Below are positions 46,323 through 57,009 of a DNA stretch of 64,000 nt, in pieces (the first letter of the stretch is position 1; every line of letters begins with the position of its first letter). The stretch comes from Alitta virens (lineage: Eukaryota > Annelida > Polychaeta > Phyllodocida > Nereididae): NCBI GenBank assembly GCA_932294295.1, contig OW028584.1, positions 35,907,969 to 35,971,968 of the forward strand, read 5' to 3'. The notes under the pieces are model-generated. The model had not been told where the DNA came from, did not search any database, and saw nothing but the letters and a program-made list of their open reading frames with translations. The translations under genes were made by a program, and so were the position numbers.

Positions 46323-46616
46323 GAGACACATCGGCTGAGTCACATCTGCTGAGACACATCTGCTGAGACACATCTGCTGAGACACATCGGCTGAGACACA
46401 TCTGCTGAGACACATCGGCTGAGACACATCGGCTGAGACACATCTGCTGAGACACATCTGCTGAGACACATCTGCTGAGACACATCGGCTGAGACACATC
46501 TGCTGAGACACATCGGCTGAGACAAATCTCCTGAGACACATCGGCTGAGACACATCGGCTGAGACACATCTGCTGAGACACATCGGCTGAGACAAATCTC
46601 CTGAGACACATCTGCG
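46323..46616. repeat. 14-bp minisatellite, 21 units
   Basis: Exactly 21 units of 14 bp, mainly GAGACACATCTGCT and GAGACACATCGGCT, with two GAGACAAATCTCCT. It is part of a dispersed repeat that continues to about 46727. Reading frames over it are repeat artefacts. Confidence 0.95.
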
Positions 46617-46727
46617 GATACCAGGAAAGCTACTTCACCTGTTACAAAATTAAGTCACCCTAGACACTACACGCAAGACAAACACTATGCCTTATCAGCA
46701 TTACATATTAATGGGTAAATACAATAA
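46601..46727 (+). repeat. Dispersed repeat copy 2
   Basis: GATACCAGGAAAGCTACTTC ... GCAAGACAAACACTATGCCT ... ACATATTAATGGGTAAAT, closely matching 44461-44568. Confidence 0.75.
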
Positions 46728-48895
46728 GCCAGTAGTTGTCTGCCAGCCTTTTTACGTATATTATTATAGTATATTTGAATCTGTACAAAATGATTTTTAA
46801 TATTACAATCACTTGATTTTAAGATCATTTTACCAAAAAAAGGTAGAAGTAACAGACACCAACCCAGATAGCATGCAAGATGGCTGTCAGCAGCTGTCGT
46901 CATGCCACCGATATAGCATGTTGTCAGGAAAGACAATCATTCCAACGCTGTAAAAAAATTTCCTGTAGTTTTTACAGCATCTTGCTGGCATATTTTTGCG
47001 AAGTATTGTGCTGCAAAACTTTGTTAAAATTTGGTGTACTTACAAAAGGGAACAAAACAGATGTTTGCCATAAAATTACTGCACATGCCTTACTACAGTA
47101 AATTATGACATATATACTGTCTACAAGTCAACTGCCCGAACCATCTATATATTCACTTAAATTTGGCGGGCACTCTACAGATTCTCATTTGAGCAACTCA
47201 CCAAATGTCTCACACAACTAACCCAGGCACTTTTTACCTATGGTCATTGATTCAAAGTTGCTCTACATTGTTCAAGGAGTACAAACCGGAAAAATTAGGA
47301 TATTATACGCTCTTTGAAAAGCAATCTAGAGAGCCAAACATTGACCTAATTTGTTCGGTCAGCAATACTTTGTACATGCGTAACGATCTCGTAAAAGTAG
47401 GTCACTTCAGTTTCAAAGGACCCTGATGGTTCAAGGGGTGGCCACAAAAGTTTTACAGTAGCGTGCTCAATACCAAATTTACAGTAATGTACTGTCTCCT
47501 GCTTATGGCCATTTTTTTTAAGAAATATTTTGCGATAATCTTAGTTACCTTTCATCATGTTTGTTATCACAAGCTTTATATGTACAAGAAACTAAACAGA
47601 AGCTTCATAGAATCATTGAATAAAACATTCAATAATTCTTCCTGATTGCATTGCACAGAGAGATTTTCCAAGTATGTACTGTATGAAATATTCATATAAG
47701 GCACTGTATGGGCATGATGAGATAAATCAGTGTCAGCCACAACCCGGCTGTTATAGTCACTAATTAATACAGTAATTCATTTGCTAATTGTGCAATCCAT
47801 AAGCTACGTTTCTATTTCAAACAAGGGGTACTGTAGTACATATGCATAATCACACAAGTTAGGATGATTTAGAGGAATTTCGACCATATTTATTGATGCA
47901 TTGATCATAAATGACCAAGCAAACACTGCATAATTATCCTGCCTATAAGCTATACTATTCTATACTACAGGGTGCGGCCTAAAAACTTGCATTGGGCTTC
48001 TCCTCTTTGGGGATAGCTCTAGGTTACTCAAATGCTTATGAGGTCTTTTAAAGTTTTGCACATTTAGTCAGGGGTATAAGCAATTGGTCATTGTGATATT
48101 TTTGATCTTGTAATGTCAGACAATATCAGTGTCTGAATTATTGAGAGGGTGCATGCTGCTGGGCGTGTTCTGAGAGACACATGTCACAGAAGTCAGACTT
48201 CTGTCTGCTTGCATGGTGTCTCTAGTTGAAGAAAAATTTACAAATTAGAGATTTTCTAGTTAATACACCACTGAAGCCACCGAAAATATAATATTTGCAA
48301 AGAATCCTCCTTCAGTGTTTTCTATACATGCATATGTATATTATGGTATTAGATGATAAGAAGGTTGGTTTCAGTTTTGATCCAGCAAAGTCATAAAGTT
48401 AAAACAGAGATATATAATGGCATTCCAGAGGGACTTTTTGAATCTACAACTAATCTGGAAAAAATCACATGATTTTCAGGAAGATGGGCCAGTTAATAAG
48501 ACAGAAAAGACAGAAAATTGATCAGAATCCAAAATGGCACTTTCCACCTCAAAGGTGTCAATGGTCTACCTTCTTATTAAAAATTAATCTATTTGTCCTG
48601 TTTTTGGTGGCAAAGGTCAACAAAGGTGACTGTAACACATCTGTATGATCAGTGACATAATCTAGTGCTTGTATAGGGTGAAAATGACCCGAAGGTGTGA
48701 TAAGTATGCATGTGCTATATTTAGATCCATATTATCAATAATTCGTGAGGAAACAATGAAATATATTAATAAAGATAAAGTAGGACTATAATTACTTTAT
48801 GCATGTGATGATTATCACTTGATAATAACAGAAGATGTAGCAGTAGCTGCTGGTGCAAGTTTTTATGCCGCACCCTGTTTACTTTACTATAATAT
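46728..48895. other. Long stretch without recognised genes
   Basis: AT-rich. A CCAGATAGCAT end at 46864 and the motif GTAGGTCACTTCAGTTTCAA at 47396 (also near 10706) are the only repeats noticed. Reading frames here (for example 47205-47426) have no supporting features. Confidence 0.35.
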
Positions 48896-48901
48896 TCTAT
48901 G

Positions 48902-48942
<41 letters not shown>

Positions 48943-48967
48943 GCTACTACCACTGCTACTACCACTG

Positions 48968-49002
<35 letters not shown>

Positions 49003-49022
49003 GCTACTACTACTACTACTAT

Positions 49023-49056
<34 letters not shown>
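48902..49056. repeat. (TAC)n microsatellite, about 155 bp
   Basis: TAC units with TGC and TTAC interruptions. It produces apparent poly-Tyr, poly-Thr, poly-Leu and poly-Ser frames that are not genes. Confidence 0.95.
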
Positions 49057-49057
<1 letters not shown>

Positions 49058-49960
49058 TGGGACAGTGTGCACATTGCCCTTCTTTGCCGGGTCAAAGCTC
49101 TTACATAATGATGGACATAATAGGAATATCTCATCAGAGAGTGAAGGGTCGTTAACACTGTCATGGATAAGACCTACGTATGACCACGGATAAAAACATT
49201 TACGTGCTCTTGGTCATACATGTTCAAATTGTTCATACGTAATTCACTCGCCGAGCGTAGGATGCTCCTGATAGCGCTAGATCATCTGTGACCATCCATG
49301 GAGAGGGCAAAATTTATTAAACATGTGTATATTGGCGGATGTTCTACGAGGAAATTGTTTACGTTATTTACATAACTCGCTCGGGATTCACTTAGCGAGC
49401 ATTCTACGTATGTTCTACATACATCCGTGGCCATCAGTGGCCATACATGGCCATCCATAGGTATGCAGGGAAGCTGTCCATCCATGTATACTCGCCATCC
49501 ACTCGTGTCCACTCATAAAAAATGCTTGTGAACTGCTCTGTGGACCTCCGTGGCCCACCGGTCGTAATCCATGCTCATCCGTAGCCCATCTGTAGCCCTC
49601 TCCTCATTCACTCTTGAACCACTCGCACGGATGCCTCATTGATGCTGAGGTTCCGGCGAGTGGTTTGCGGACGTTCAGCGGTCGACAGATGTCTGCCGAG
49701 TGATCTACAACTGCTTCGCATATGCTCGTCAAAAGAATTTTTACGTGATTAACAGATCCACGAGTGAGCACGTATAGCCAATTTTTCACGTCCGTGGTCA
49801 TATGTAGGTCTTATCCGTGACAGTGTGAATGCCCTTTGACAGGCAACAGTTTTGATATTTTTAGTATAACGTAGTTAGACATTAGATTTTATCTCAAATG
49901 GCGACATGGGACATTGCTTTATATTTTTGGGACCCATGTAGACCTCTACTACCACTTATG
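49056..49960. repeat. Dispersed repeat split by a 0.69-kb element
   Basis: Left block 49056-49145 and right block 49835-49960 are together homologous to the uninterrupted copy at 31694-31945. Confidence 0.7.
49146..49834. mobile_element. Nonautonomous element with ACACTGTC...GACAGTGT ends
   Basis: Ends GGGTCGTTAACACTGTCATG and, reversed, GGGCATTCACACTGTCACGG. Both continue with GATAAGACCTACRTATGACC, giving inverted repeats of about 50 bp or more. The interior has many CCATCCATGG/TACGTATG-like motifs and no ORF. It shares ACACTGTC ends with the 31580 MITE. The target duplication is unclear. Confidence 0.75.
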
Positions 49961-50047
49961 TCATTTTTAGTTTCTAGATCACCTAATTTTACCTGATGGG
50001 TTGTTTTACACGCCATCTTAGAATTACACCAGATAACATATCGATGT

Positions 50048-50050
<3 letters not shown>

Positions 50051-50078
<28 letters not shown>

Positions 50079-50180
50079 ATTAGGGCTTTACGTCCTGTAT
50101 TTCTGCACCAGTTGGGCTAATTAGGACAGGCAGAGACCATGGCAATGAGACGAAGGAGAAAACAGCCATCCAACTTAATA
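50051..50180 (-). mobile_element. 5'-truncated SINE family A with 12-bp target duplication
   Basis: Tail end on the left, (GT)n at 50047-50079, then ATTAGGGCTTTACGTCCTGT to CCATCCAACTTA. The tRNA head is missing. TATCGATGTGGG flanks both sides (50039-50050, 50181-50192), within a CCAGATA-type repeat. Confidence 0.9.
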
Positions 50181-50192
50181 TATCGATGTGGG

Positions 50193-50985
50193 ACCGACGT
50201 TGGGACAACACCAGCTCAACATATGGCATGGGTTTCAAATCTATCTTGTATCATGCATCTGTTCAATTTCCTTCAGACTGCTTTTGCATCAGGATTTGTG
50301 AAATTAATGTAATTACGCTAACAATAGACAGCTGGCGTTACAAGGCTCCCACTTAAAATGCTGAAATCACTTTATGCGCATAATAATGTCTTGTCTCAGT
50401 GAATAATAAGGTTTGTGCAATTTATTCAAATGAGACAATTTCCAGTGTGTTTGCTACAATGCCAAAATGCTTTGTCACGTGTTCATAAATCCCATTGCTA
50501 GACAAATAATTTTTTATGGTGATGAAATGTTTTACAAAATTTGCTTTGCTAAATTTGTGATGGAAATTCAATGTCAAATTGTTTTTCAAGAGTAAATACA
50601 ATTTCTGGAAACTCATTGCAAATTTCAATAGATTTTTTAATACTGCAATATATTGACAAGCATTTTAAGCAAATTTAGTATAACTGCATAATTTTTATCA
50701 AGTTTATATTGTAACGTTGTACAGATCTTAACATCGACAATTTCCTTACTGGGATTCTACAAGGATTGTTTATGGGGCCGCTCCATATTTGCATGCATTT
50801 ATTTAGCATGCAATGAATGACATGAAGACCCAGGTGCCATGGCATCATGTCTCTGGCTGATAACATGTGCAATTCACTCAACATGCTCCCATGACATGAT
50901 TCACACACATTGTAGCGTATAAAATTAATGATTATTTCGACCATAGCTTAGTAAAATAATACACTCAATTTGCAGAAAATTATAT
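50193..50985. other. No gene recognised
   Basis: AT-rich. The first ~40 bp continue the repeat interrupted by the SINE (GGGACCGACGTTGGGACAAC). Nothing else is supported. Confidence 0.4.
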
Positions 50986-51288
50986 AGCAGCTGGGTGGCC
51001 TAATAGTTATTGGCCAGCTCTTCTGAAGGTCCAGGGTTCAAACTGGCCCAGGCACTCTTCATGAGCTTCATCCCAGCTGGATGTCGATTACATGAGACTT
51101 TAAATTGGAGGTGTGTTGCACTCGGTGTCTATGCTGAGGCAAGTAAAAGACCCCACCTAAGGGGTAAATGTGTAACATGGTGTGGAATCCAAGCCTAATC
51201 ATCTTATCATTACGTCTGCCTCTGGCAGCTGGTCATATAAGCTGACTAGGCTTCAGACCCAGCAGCATTGAGAAATAAACATAGACTA
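50986..51288 (+). mobile_element. SINE family B, reference copy
   Basis: tRNA-like head AGCAGCTGGGTGGCCTAATA with B-box-like GGGTTCAAACTGG. Body: CATCCCAGCTGGATGTCGAT, TGCTGAGGCAAGTAAAAGAC, GGGGTAAATGTGTAACATGG, TCATTACGTCTGCCTCTGGC, ending AGCATTGAGAAATAAA. The most complete copy here, about 300 bp. Confidence 0.85.
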
Positions 51289-51355
51289 ATATCAGTCTTG
51301 GATACCCATCTTTTTACTACGTGTGAAGAGTCTTTACACAAACTGAAACCAATTT

Positions 51356-51812
51356 AAAGCTTCAATCTGAACAGCTAAAAGGAAAACTTGCAAGGCAGTT
51401 GAAGAGCTTCCTGTACATAACAAGCCAGATATGGAACCATGACAGATTTGCAAATGATACATCTGTGCTGCCCATTGCTTGTTCCTGGCAGAAGAGGCAT
51501 TGGCCTGTTTCGTTGCCTGGAACTCAACATAAACGTGATGGTGAACCTTTTTACTGTCAGGGCAGATATTTGTAAGGAGATCTTACCCAGCCAGTAGAGG
51601 TCTGTGGGTGAGTCTTTTATACAAGACACAAAGAGAAGATCCTCCACAAGACTCCATCAATATACCCATCATTACCCAACTTCTAGAGCTTTGTGGCTTT
51701 TAGCTTGCCCCGCCCCATTCCTCAGTGCCCCCCCCCCTTCACAAGACCTTGACCATGGCCAGTTAAGTCGATCAGTGGCATGAAACTGCAGTTGGAGGTT
51801 TCCTGTGACCAT
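51356..51812. repeat. Duplicated repeat block, copy 1
   Basis: Begins AAAGCTTCAATCTGAACAGC, includes CAAATGATACATCTGTGCTG and TTGGCCTGTTTCGTTGCCTG, and ends around GGCCAGTTAAGTCGATCAGT and CTGCAGTTGGAGG. Copy 2 is at 53566-53970, split by a hAT element. A minus-strand frame (SSRQ-NRPMPLLPG-SN-QHR-IICKSVMVP) is conserved in both. Confidence 0.8.
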
Positions 51813-51819
51813 AATACTG

Positions 51820-51945
51820 TGATGGTGCCTTGCACTCACTGTCTTTGCTCAAAATGATGCTGGGGCAAGTAACAAAAGCCTACCCATGTGGTGAATGTGT
51901 AAGATGGTGTGGAATCCATGCCTTATCATCTCATCATTTCGTCTG
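51820..51945 (+). mobile_element. SINE family B body fragment
   Basis: GGTGCCTTGCACTCACTGTC ... GTGGAATCCATGCCTTATCA matches 51109-51220. Confidence 0.6.
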
Positions 51946-52084
51946 CAAATGATGCATGATTTATTATGCAAAAATGTCATGAAACTATGTGACCTGGGAT
52001 TTTCTACAAGGGAAATTCATGACTAATAAGGTTGACAAGCTAATGCATGTGAGACGGTTCATATGCCATTTAACCTGACAACTG

Positions 52085-52207
52085 TTAGTTAGGTTCAAAT
52101 AAGGTAAGAAACAGTTTGCACCAGCAGGGAAACTGACTCTGCTCATTATTATGATGTAGGGCAATGTCAAACTTGATATGGTGTGTTAGTGTTACTACAA
52201 CTAAGAA

Positions 52208-52253
<46 letters not shown>

Positions 52254-53000
52254 GTAGGGCAGTGCGAAAACACAAATAGCTAGGTACCAGACTTCATTTG
52301 CATTTAATCAATAAGTTCACTATCTTCACAAAGAAGGCATAATCACATTTATGAAAAATTGAACTACCTTGCATTCTATTGACAAGAGTTTTAAGAAGCA
52401 AGAAAAAAATACATCTGTCAGTAGGCAATGCCAGCGAATATAACACAAAGTTCTATGAGCTCATAGTGGTAGACCGTACAACCAACCTAATTGCAAGGCA
52501 CATCCATGCCTCAGACTTTCAGACTCAGACTCAGACTTGCATTTATTTGACAAACAACGCTCAAACATGGTAAAAATACAAGTAAAGACATGAGTATATA
52601 ATTAGCAGATACTAATTGTTTTATCATGGATCTCTGATTGGTGTTTTAAATTCTAACCAAGTGATACAAAAAGGGGCAAAATATCCAGGTTCACCCAATC
52701 CCTGATAACAATGCTATGTCAGCCCGAGGTTTAGGTTGGCCCGACGTTGGCCCGAGGTTGGTCCAATGTTGATCCAATATTGGTCCGACTTCGCCCACAT
52801 AGGGCCAAAGTCTACGATGTCCAATGCTATCTGGGTGTAAATAACTAGAGAAACTGCGCCATTATTAGATGTATCATTTCTGTAACCAGTATTTCTCCTG
52901 AAGATGAGAGATGACGCTAATAAGGAAACTAACAACTGTGACTTTCGATTCACAGAATTTCTGTAAAGTGTATTTCTCTTGAATCTCTATATATGTTACC
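52085..53000. repeat. Collinear duplicated region, copy 1, with (CTG)n
   Basis: Landmarks in order: GGAAACTGACTCTGCTCATT, (CTG)15 at 52209-52252, AATGCCAGCGAATATAACAC, GAGAAACTGCGCCATTATTA, GATGACGCTAATAAGGA. The same order occurs at 57010-58860. It includes a LINE 3' end (52510-52580, minus) and a CCAGATA-family repeat (52697-52836). Confidence 0.65.
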
Positions 53001-53042
53001 AAAGGGAGTGTTAACGTGTTATTTCTCACCAGCATATTCTTA

Positions 53043-53270
53043 TGGGTGCCATGGTCCAGTTGATGGTTTTGGACTCAAATTGAACCATGGTGTGGAGGAA
53101 CTGAGCAGCACCTCCTTAAACCACTGCTCCACTCAACCCAGGTGTAAAGGGAGAGGTTGTCTATAGGTTGAGATGGCAATGGAATGATCAGCAGCGAAGT
53201 TGGCACATACAGCTGTATACTCCCGAGGGAGTTGAGAAAGTACCAGAGAGAACAGAACCTGCCTACCGAA
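53043..53270 (+). mobile_element. SINE family C
   Basis: GGTGCCATGGTCCAGTTGAT, GGAACTGAGCAGCACCTCCT, CTCAACCCAGGTGTAAAGGG, GCTGTATACTCCCGAGGGAG; parallels 43533-43798 reversed. Confidence 0.7.
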
Positions 53271-53565
53271 GGTTTGTGTGTCTAACTTTTGCCTTCTTCA
53301 ACATTTGCAAAACTGAAAGTTATGGGTTTGAGCCTATTTACTCACTGATAAAAGGGAATCTATGTTTGAAAATTCAAGGCTTTAATTATAGTATACCCTA
53401 AGTGCAGGTTCCGAAAAACATGACAGTTTTACTACTTTTAGGAATAGAACAACTGATTAAATCTTTTATTATTCAGCTTCATGAATAATTCTTCACACTA
53501 AGGATATTCTCGGAAACCCTTTTTTTTTAAGTACTGTGGATGAACTACTCGAATAGAAGCCACTT

Positions 53566-53970
53566 GAAAGCTTCAATCTGAACAGCTGAAAGGACAACTT
53601 GAAAGGCAGCTGAAGAGTTTCCTGTCTATAACAAGCAAGATCTGGAACCATGACAGATTTGCAAATGATATATCGGTGCTGCTCATTGCTTATTCCTGGC
53701 AGAAGAGGCATTGGCCTGTTTGGTTGCCTGGAACTCAACAGCAAAGCGATGGTGGACTTTTATTCAGTCAGGACAGATATTGAGTATTTTATAGTAAAGG
53801 TATGGAGAGACTATCCTCTAAGAGGCTCCATCAATATACCTAGTATTACCCACACACAAGAGATGTGTGGCTTTTAGCTTGCCCTGCCCCATTTCTCAAA
53901 GCTCCCTCTCCCAAGACCTTAACCACAGCCAGTTAAGTCGATCACCACATCTATCGCTGGTCGGACGACA
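53566..53970. repeat. Duplicated repeat block, copy 2 (continues after hAT at 55245)
   Basis: Same start and landmarks as 51356. After the hAT insertion the GTTTCCTGTGA and GAAACTGCAGCTGGAGG motifs appear at 55256-55290. Confidence 0.75.
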
Positions 53971-53978
53971 GCAATACT

Positions 53979-55236
53979 TAGTGATGTGGACTGGACCACT
54001 TTGGACCGGTACGAGCCACCTGTAGTAGTACTGCTCAACCGGTATGGCCCAGGACCACAGCAGCTTGGACTTGACTTGTACCGGACCACCAGAAAAATAC
54101 CGGTCCATTGTTTGCTGGACCGATATTGGACCGGCCCAGGTAGCTAGTGATTTTAATGAAGAAAAGTTAATATCTGCTAAATTTAAATTTGAGTTGGATA
54201 ATTTTTTTTTTTCAAACTACAATTTCCATTCAAGCTGAAGTGCCGTGCCTTCCAAATATCACCCAAAACTCCAAGAGTACTCATTACAGTATGCATGTGT
54301 ATTCGGGCAATCCTCTGAAATTTTCTTAAACAATTTTGGTACGACTCAACGACATTACATAGCTGAAACACGAGTATCTGAGTCTGCCATTGTTAGTTGC
54401 ATTTGAAGTGAAAACTACAGCTGCATTGGTGCATGAATTACGTGTCTCAGAAAAAATCAGGCAGAGTGGTTTTGATGTGGTTCTTAGACCTTTATGAAAT
54501 TTTGCACATCCACAGGTGAAAAATGATGTCAGAATTCTTGAATTGCATTTAGTTTTTCTATAGGAGCATTTCAAAATTGGTGCCTTTGGGAGCCATATTT
54601 CACATAAATTTGCCCTGTCACAACAGCTTAAGTACCTATACCTGAGACACTTCATTAAATATGGATACAACTCTCAGATATTTACCAAAATGACCTTAAA
54701 TGATGACTAACTTTGTTTTGCACAAGGAAACACCCACATTTATTTTTATTTTTTAAACAAAAATTTCTGATTGAAATTTAAGAAATATAGGATTTTACCA
54801 TTTTGATTGTTGTTGACATTTCAATATAGACATATTAGACATAACTGAGACATGTCAATAAGACTATCAAAAGGCACAACTAGGCCATGAACACTAACTA
54901 AATACCAAATTATATAAATGTATGTGTTGGAGTTCTGCTCCGGAAATGAAAGAGCGACGGCCGTACCGCCTGCCTGCCTGGCACCCTTTTCACCGAAGTG
55001 ACTACAATAGGCCTACCTTCAGCAAATGTTTTTATCCACAGTAAAAAATCTTTGGGTACATAAATTTTTCTCTTTTTTTTTGGAATTTCTTTAACTTTTT
55101 AGGTCAACTGACTGCCCTCTGGACCGGTCCAGAAGGGAAACTGGACGGACCACTTTCCTCTGGACCGGACCAGTACCACCTCTGATTTGGCAGTACCGGA
55201 CTGCCACCAACCGGTCTGATCCAGTCTGCATCACTA
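53979..55236. mobile_element. Nonautonomous hAT transposon with 8-bp target duplication
   Basis: Ends TAGTGATGTGGACTGGA and, reversed, TAGTGATGCAGACTGGA. GCAATACT flanks both sides (53971-53978, 55237-55244), diagnostic of hAT. 1258 bp. Subterminal regions rich in GGACCGGTCC-like motifs (54003-54140, 55118-55225); the AT-rich interior has no transposase ORF. Confidence 0.92.
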
Positions 55237-55348
55237 GCAATACTAGTGGTTGAAAGTTTCCTGTGATACTGTTGGATGAAACTGCAGCTGGAGGTCATGC
55301 AAACGCATCTATTCGTTGCATTTGCAATTGGATGTGTGCTGCCCATTT

Positions 55349-55640
55349 ATGTAAGTAGATAGGTGGCAAGCCATTTTTCGCAATGACCAGCTTCTGTTGA
55401 GGTCCTGGGTTCGATTCCTGGCCTGGGAATTCTTCAGGAACTACATCTGAGCTGGATGTCGACTGCTTGGGATGTTAAATTGGAAGTCCCTTGTACTCGG
55501 TGCCTATGCTGGGGTAAGTGAAAAAATCTCACCCATGGAGTAAAATTAAACATGGTGTGGACTCCATGCTTTACTAGCTCATTATATCTGCCTCTGACAG
55601 CTGGTCATTTAAGTTGATAGAGCTACTAGTTCGTGCACCT
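55349..55640 (+). mobile_element. SINE family B
   Basis: Good B box GGGTTCGATTCCTGG; body GAGCTGGATGTCGACTGCTT, GTGCCTATGCTGGGGTAAGT, CATGGTGTGGACTCCATGC. Confidence 0.8.
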
Positions 55641-55939
55641 AGCTGCAATGCAATTTTCCATCCAACAGGTACACGTGTGGAATGACCTTAGTTTAATTCG
55701 CTCTGATGAAATATTCGTGACCTTATCGTGCCCAAAAGTACAACTGTATCGTCAACGTCTGTACGTCGTCGACAACTCCACTGAGTAATTTTTCTACTGA
55801 GTCATTTGCGTCACTACGGTGTTATTTCGGATGCGGAGTTATTTCATTGCTACTGTGTCATTTTTCTGTCTACACAAGATATTTTCACTGCAGAGCCCGT
55901 TTATCGCTGCGGTGACAGTTCGAATAGGGTTATTATTAT

Positions 55940-56060
55940 GGGAGGTGCCAGAGGCAGAAGTAATGAGATGATACGGCTCTAAGTGCAACATGTACCTCCA
56001 CATTTGCACATGCAGGTGGGGCTTTTACTTGCCTCAGCAAAGACATCAAGTACAATAAAC
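55940..56060 (-). mobile_element. SINE family B body, reverse
   Basis: GGAGGTGCCAGAGGCAGAAG ... GGTGGGGCTTTTACTTGCCT is the reverse of the family B body. Confidence 0.6.
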
Positions 56061-57005
56061 ACCAGTGTAACCTTTGACTTAGCCAAAATACTTACACTGA
56101 ACTAGCTTGCAAATTGGTTCAAGTATGAGTCTCTTTCAAGTTTAATATAATAGTAGTATGCTAGATAGCATGCTAGCCTACATTATCACTACTGCCACTA
56201 CTACTACAGATAGAAGAAATGAACCTGTAGCATAGCAAAACCATACGGTAGGAGCAGAACATTGGAAGCAGAAAGGTGTATAGCAAGGAGATTTACTTCT
56301 GGGCCACAGTATGACTTTGTTCAACAGATTATCCTTAACAGAAATTGTACAAAATTTTGCAAACTAATGCCATTTCTTTTTAGAGATGTTGCCAGTGACT
56401 CTTATTATTTCATTTTTACCAAGAATTATTTTAAACGTCCTTCAAATGATGGTGCTTATTGACTGTTTTTATGAAGCTCAAAGATTTTGCTTTTGAAGAT
56501 CAGTATGTTATCAAACGTTTACTTTTACCATTTTAATTATTATATGTTTTGTTTATCTTGTAATTTTATCATGATTTTTTTAGGATAAAATAAATTAAAA
56601 AATTAAATTAATTCTCACTTAGTACAACCACTACAGTAATTATGACAATACCTATTAAGTCATAAATGCAAAACTTTAGAATTATAGTAGATCCCTGTCT
56701 TATCTCCACCAGACTATTTATGGACATTTTGCAATTGAGATCGCAATTTTAGATACAGTTTAATTTGACACCAATAGTGGTCTTAATGGCAAACAATGGT
56801 TTGTCAGCCTTAAATTCCATGATATAACATGGTCTAGAAAGTGAACTGCTTGGCATTTCTGAATCAGATCAAGGCACTCTGAAAGGTCAATGGTATTGAC
56901 AAACTATTGGTTCCAAATTAATGTTAGCAGCAGGACCAGAAGAATGTAACCTGATAGCTGTAAATTAATTGATGTAAAAGTTCAGATGAGTGAGTAACAG
57001 GGCCT
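56061..57005. other. No gene recognised; possible retroelement end
   Basis: A 66-codon plus frame at 56262-56462 is followed by an A/T-rich end (AAAATAAATTAAAAAATTAA at 56587), which could be an old retroelement terminus, but no family motif is visible. Confidence 0.3.
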
Positions 57006-57009
57006 CCCA

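Noticed and set aside
46251..46611. Repetitive Cys/Ser/Val proteins on the minus strand
   Set aside because: All three frames are open because the 14-bp minisatellite lacks stops; the unit length is not a multiple of three and no flanking gene structure exists.
46323..46616. CRISPR-like array
   Set aside because: Units are contiguous with no spacers, and this is animal DNA.
47205..47426. 73-residue plus-strand protein
   Set aside because: No family features and no splice or conservation evidence.
48766..49193. Poly-Ser, poly-Tyr, poly-Thr and poly-Leu proteins
   Set aside because: Translation of the (TAC)n microsatellite.
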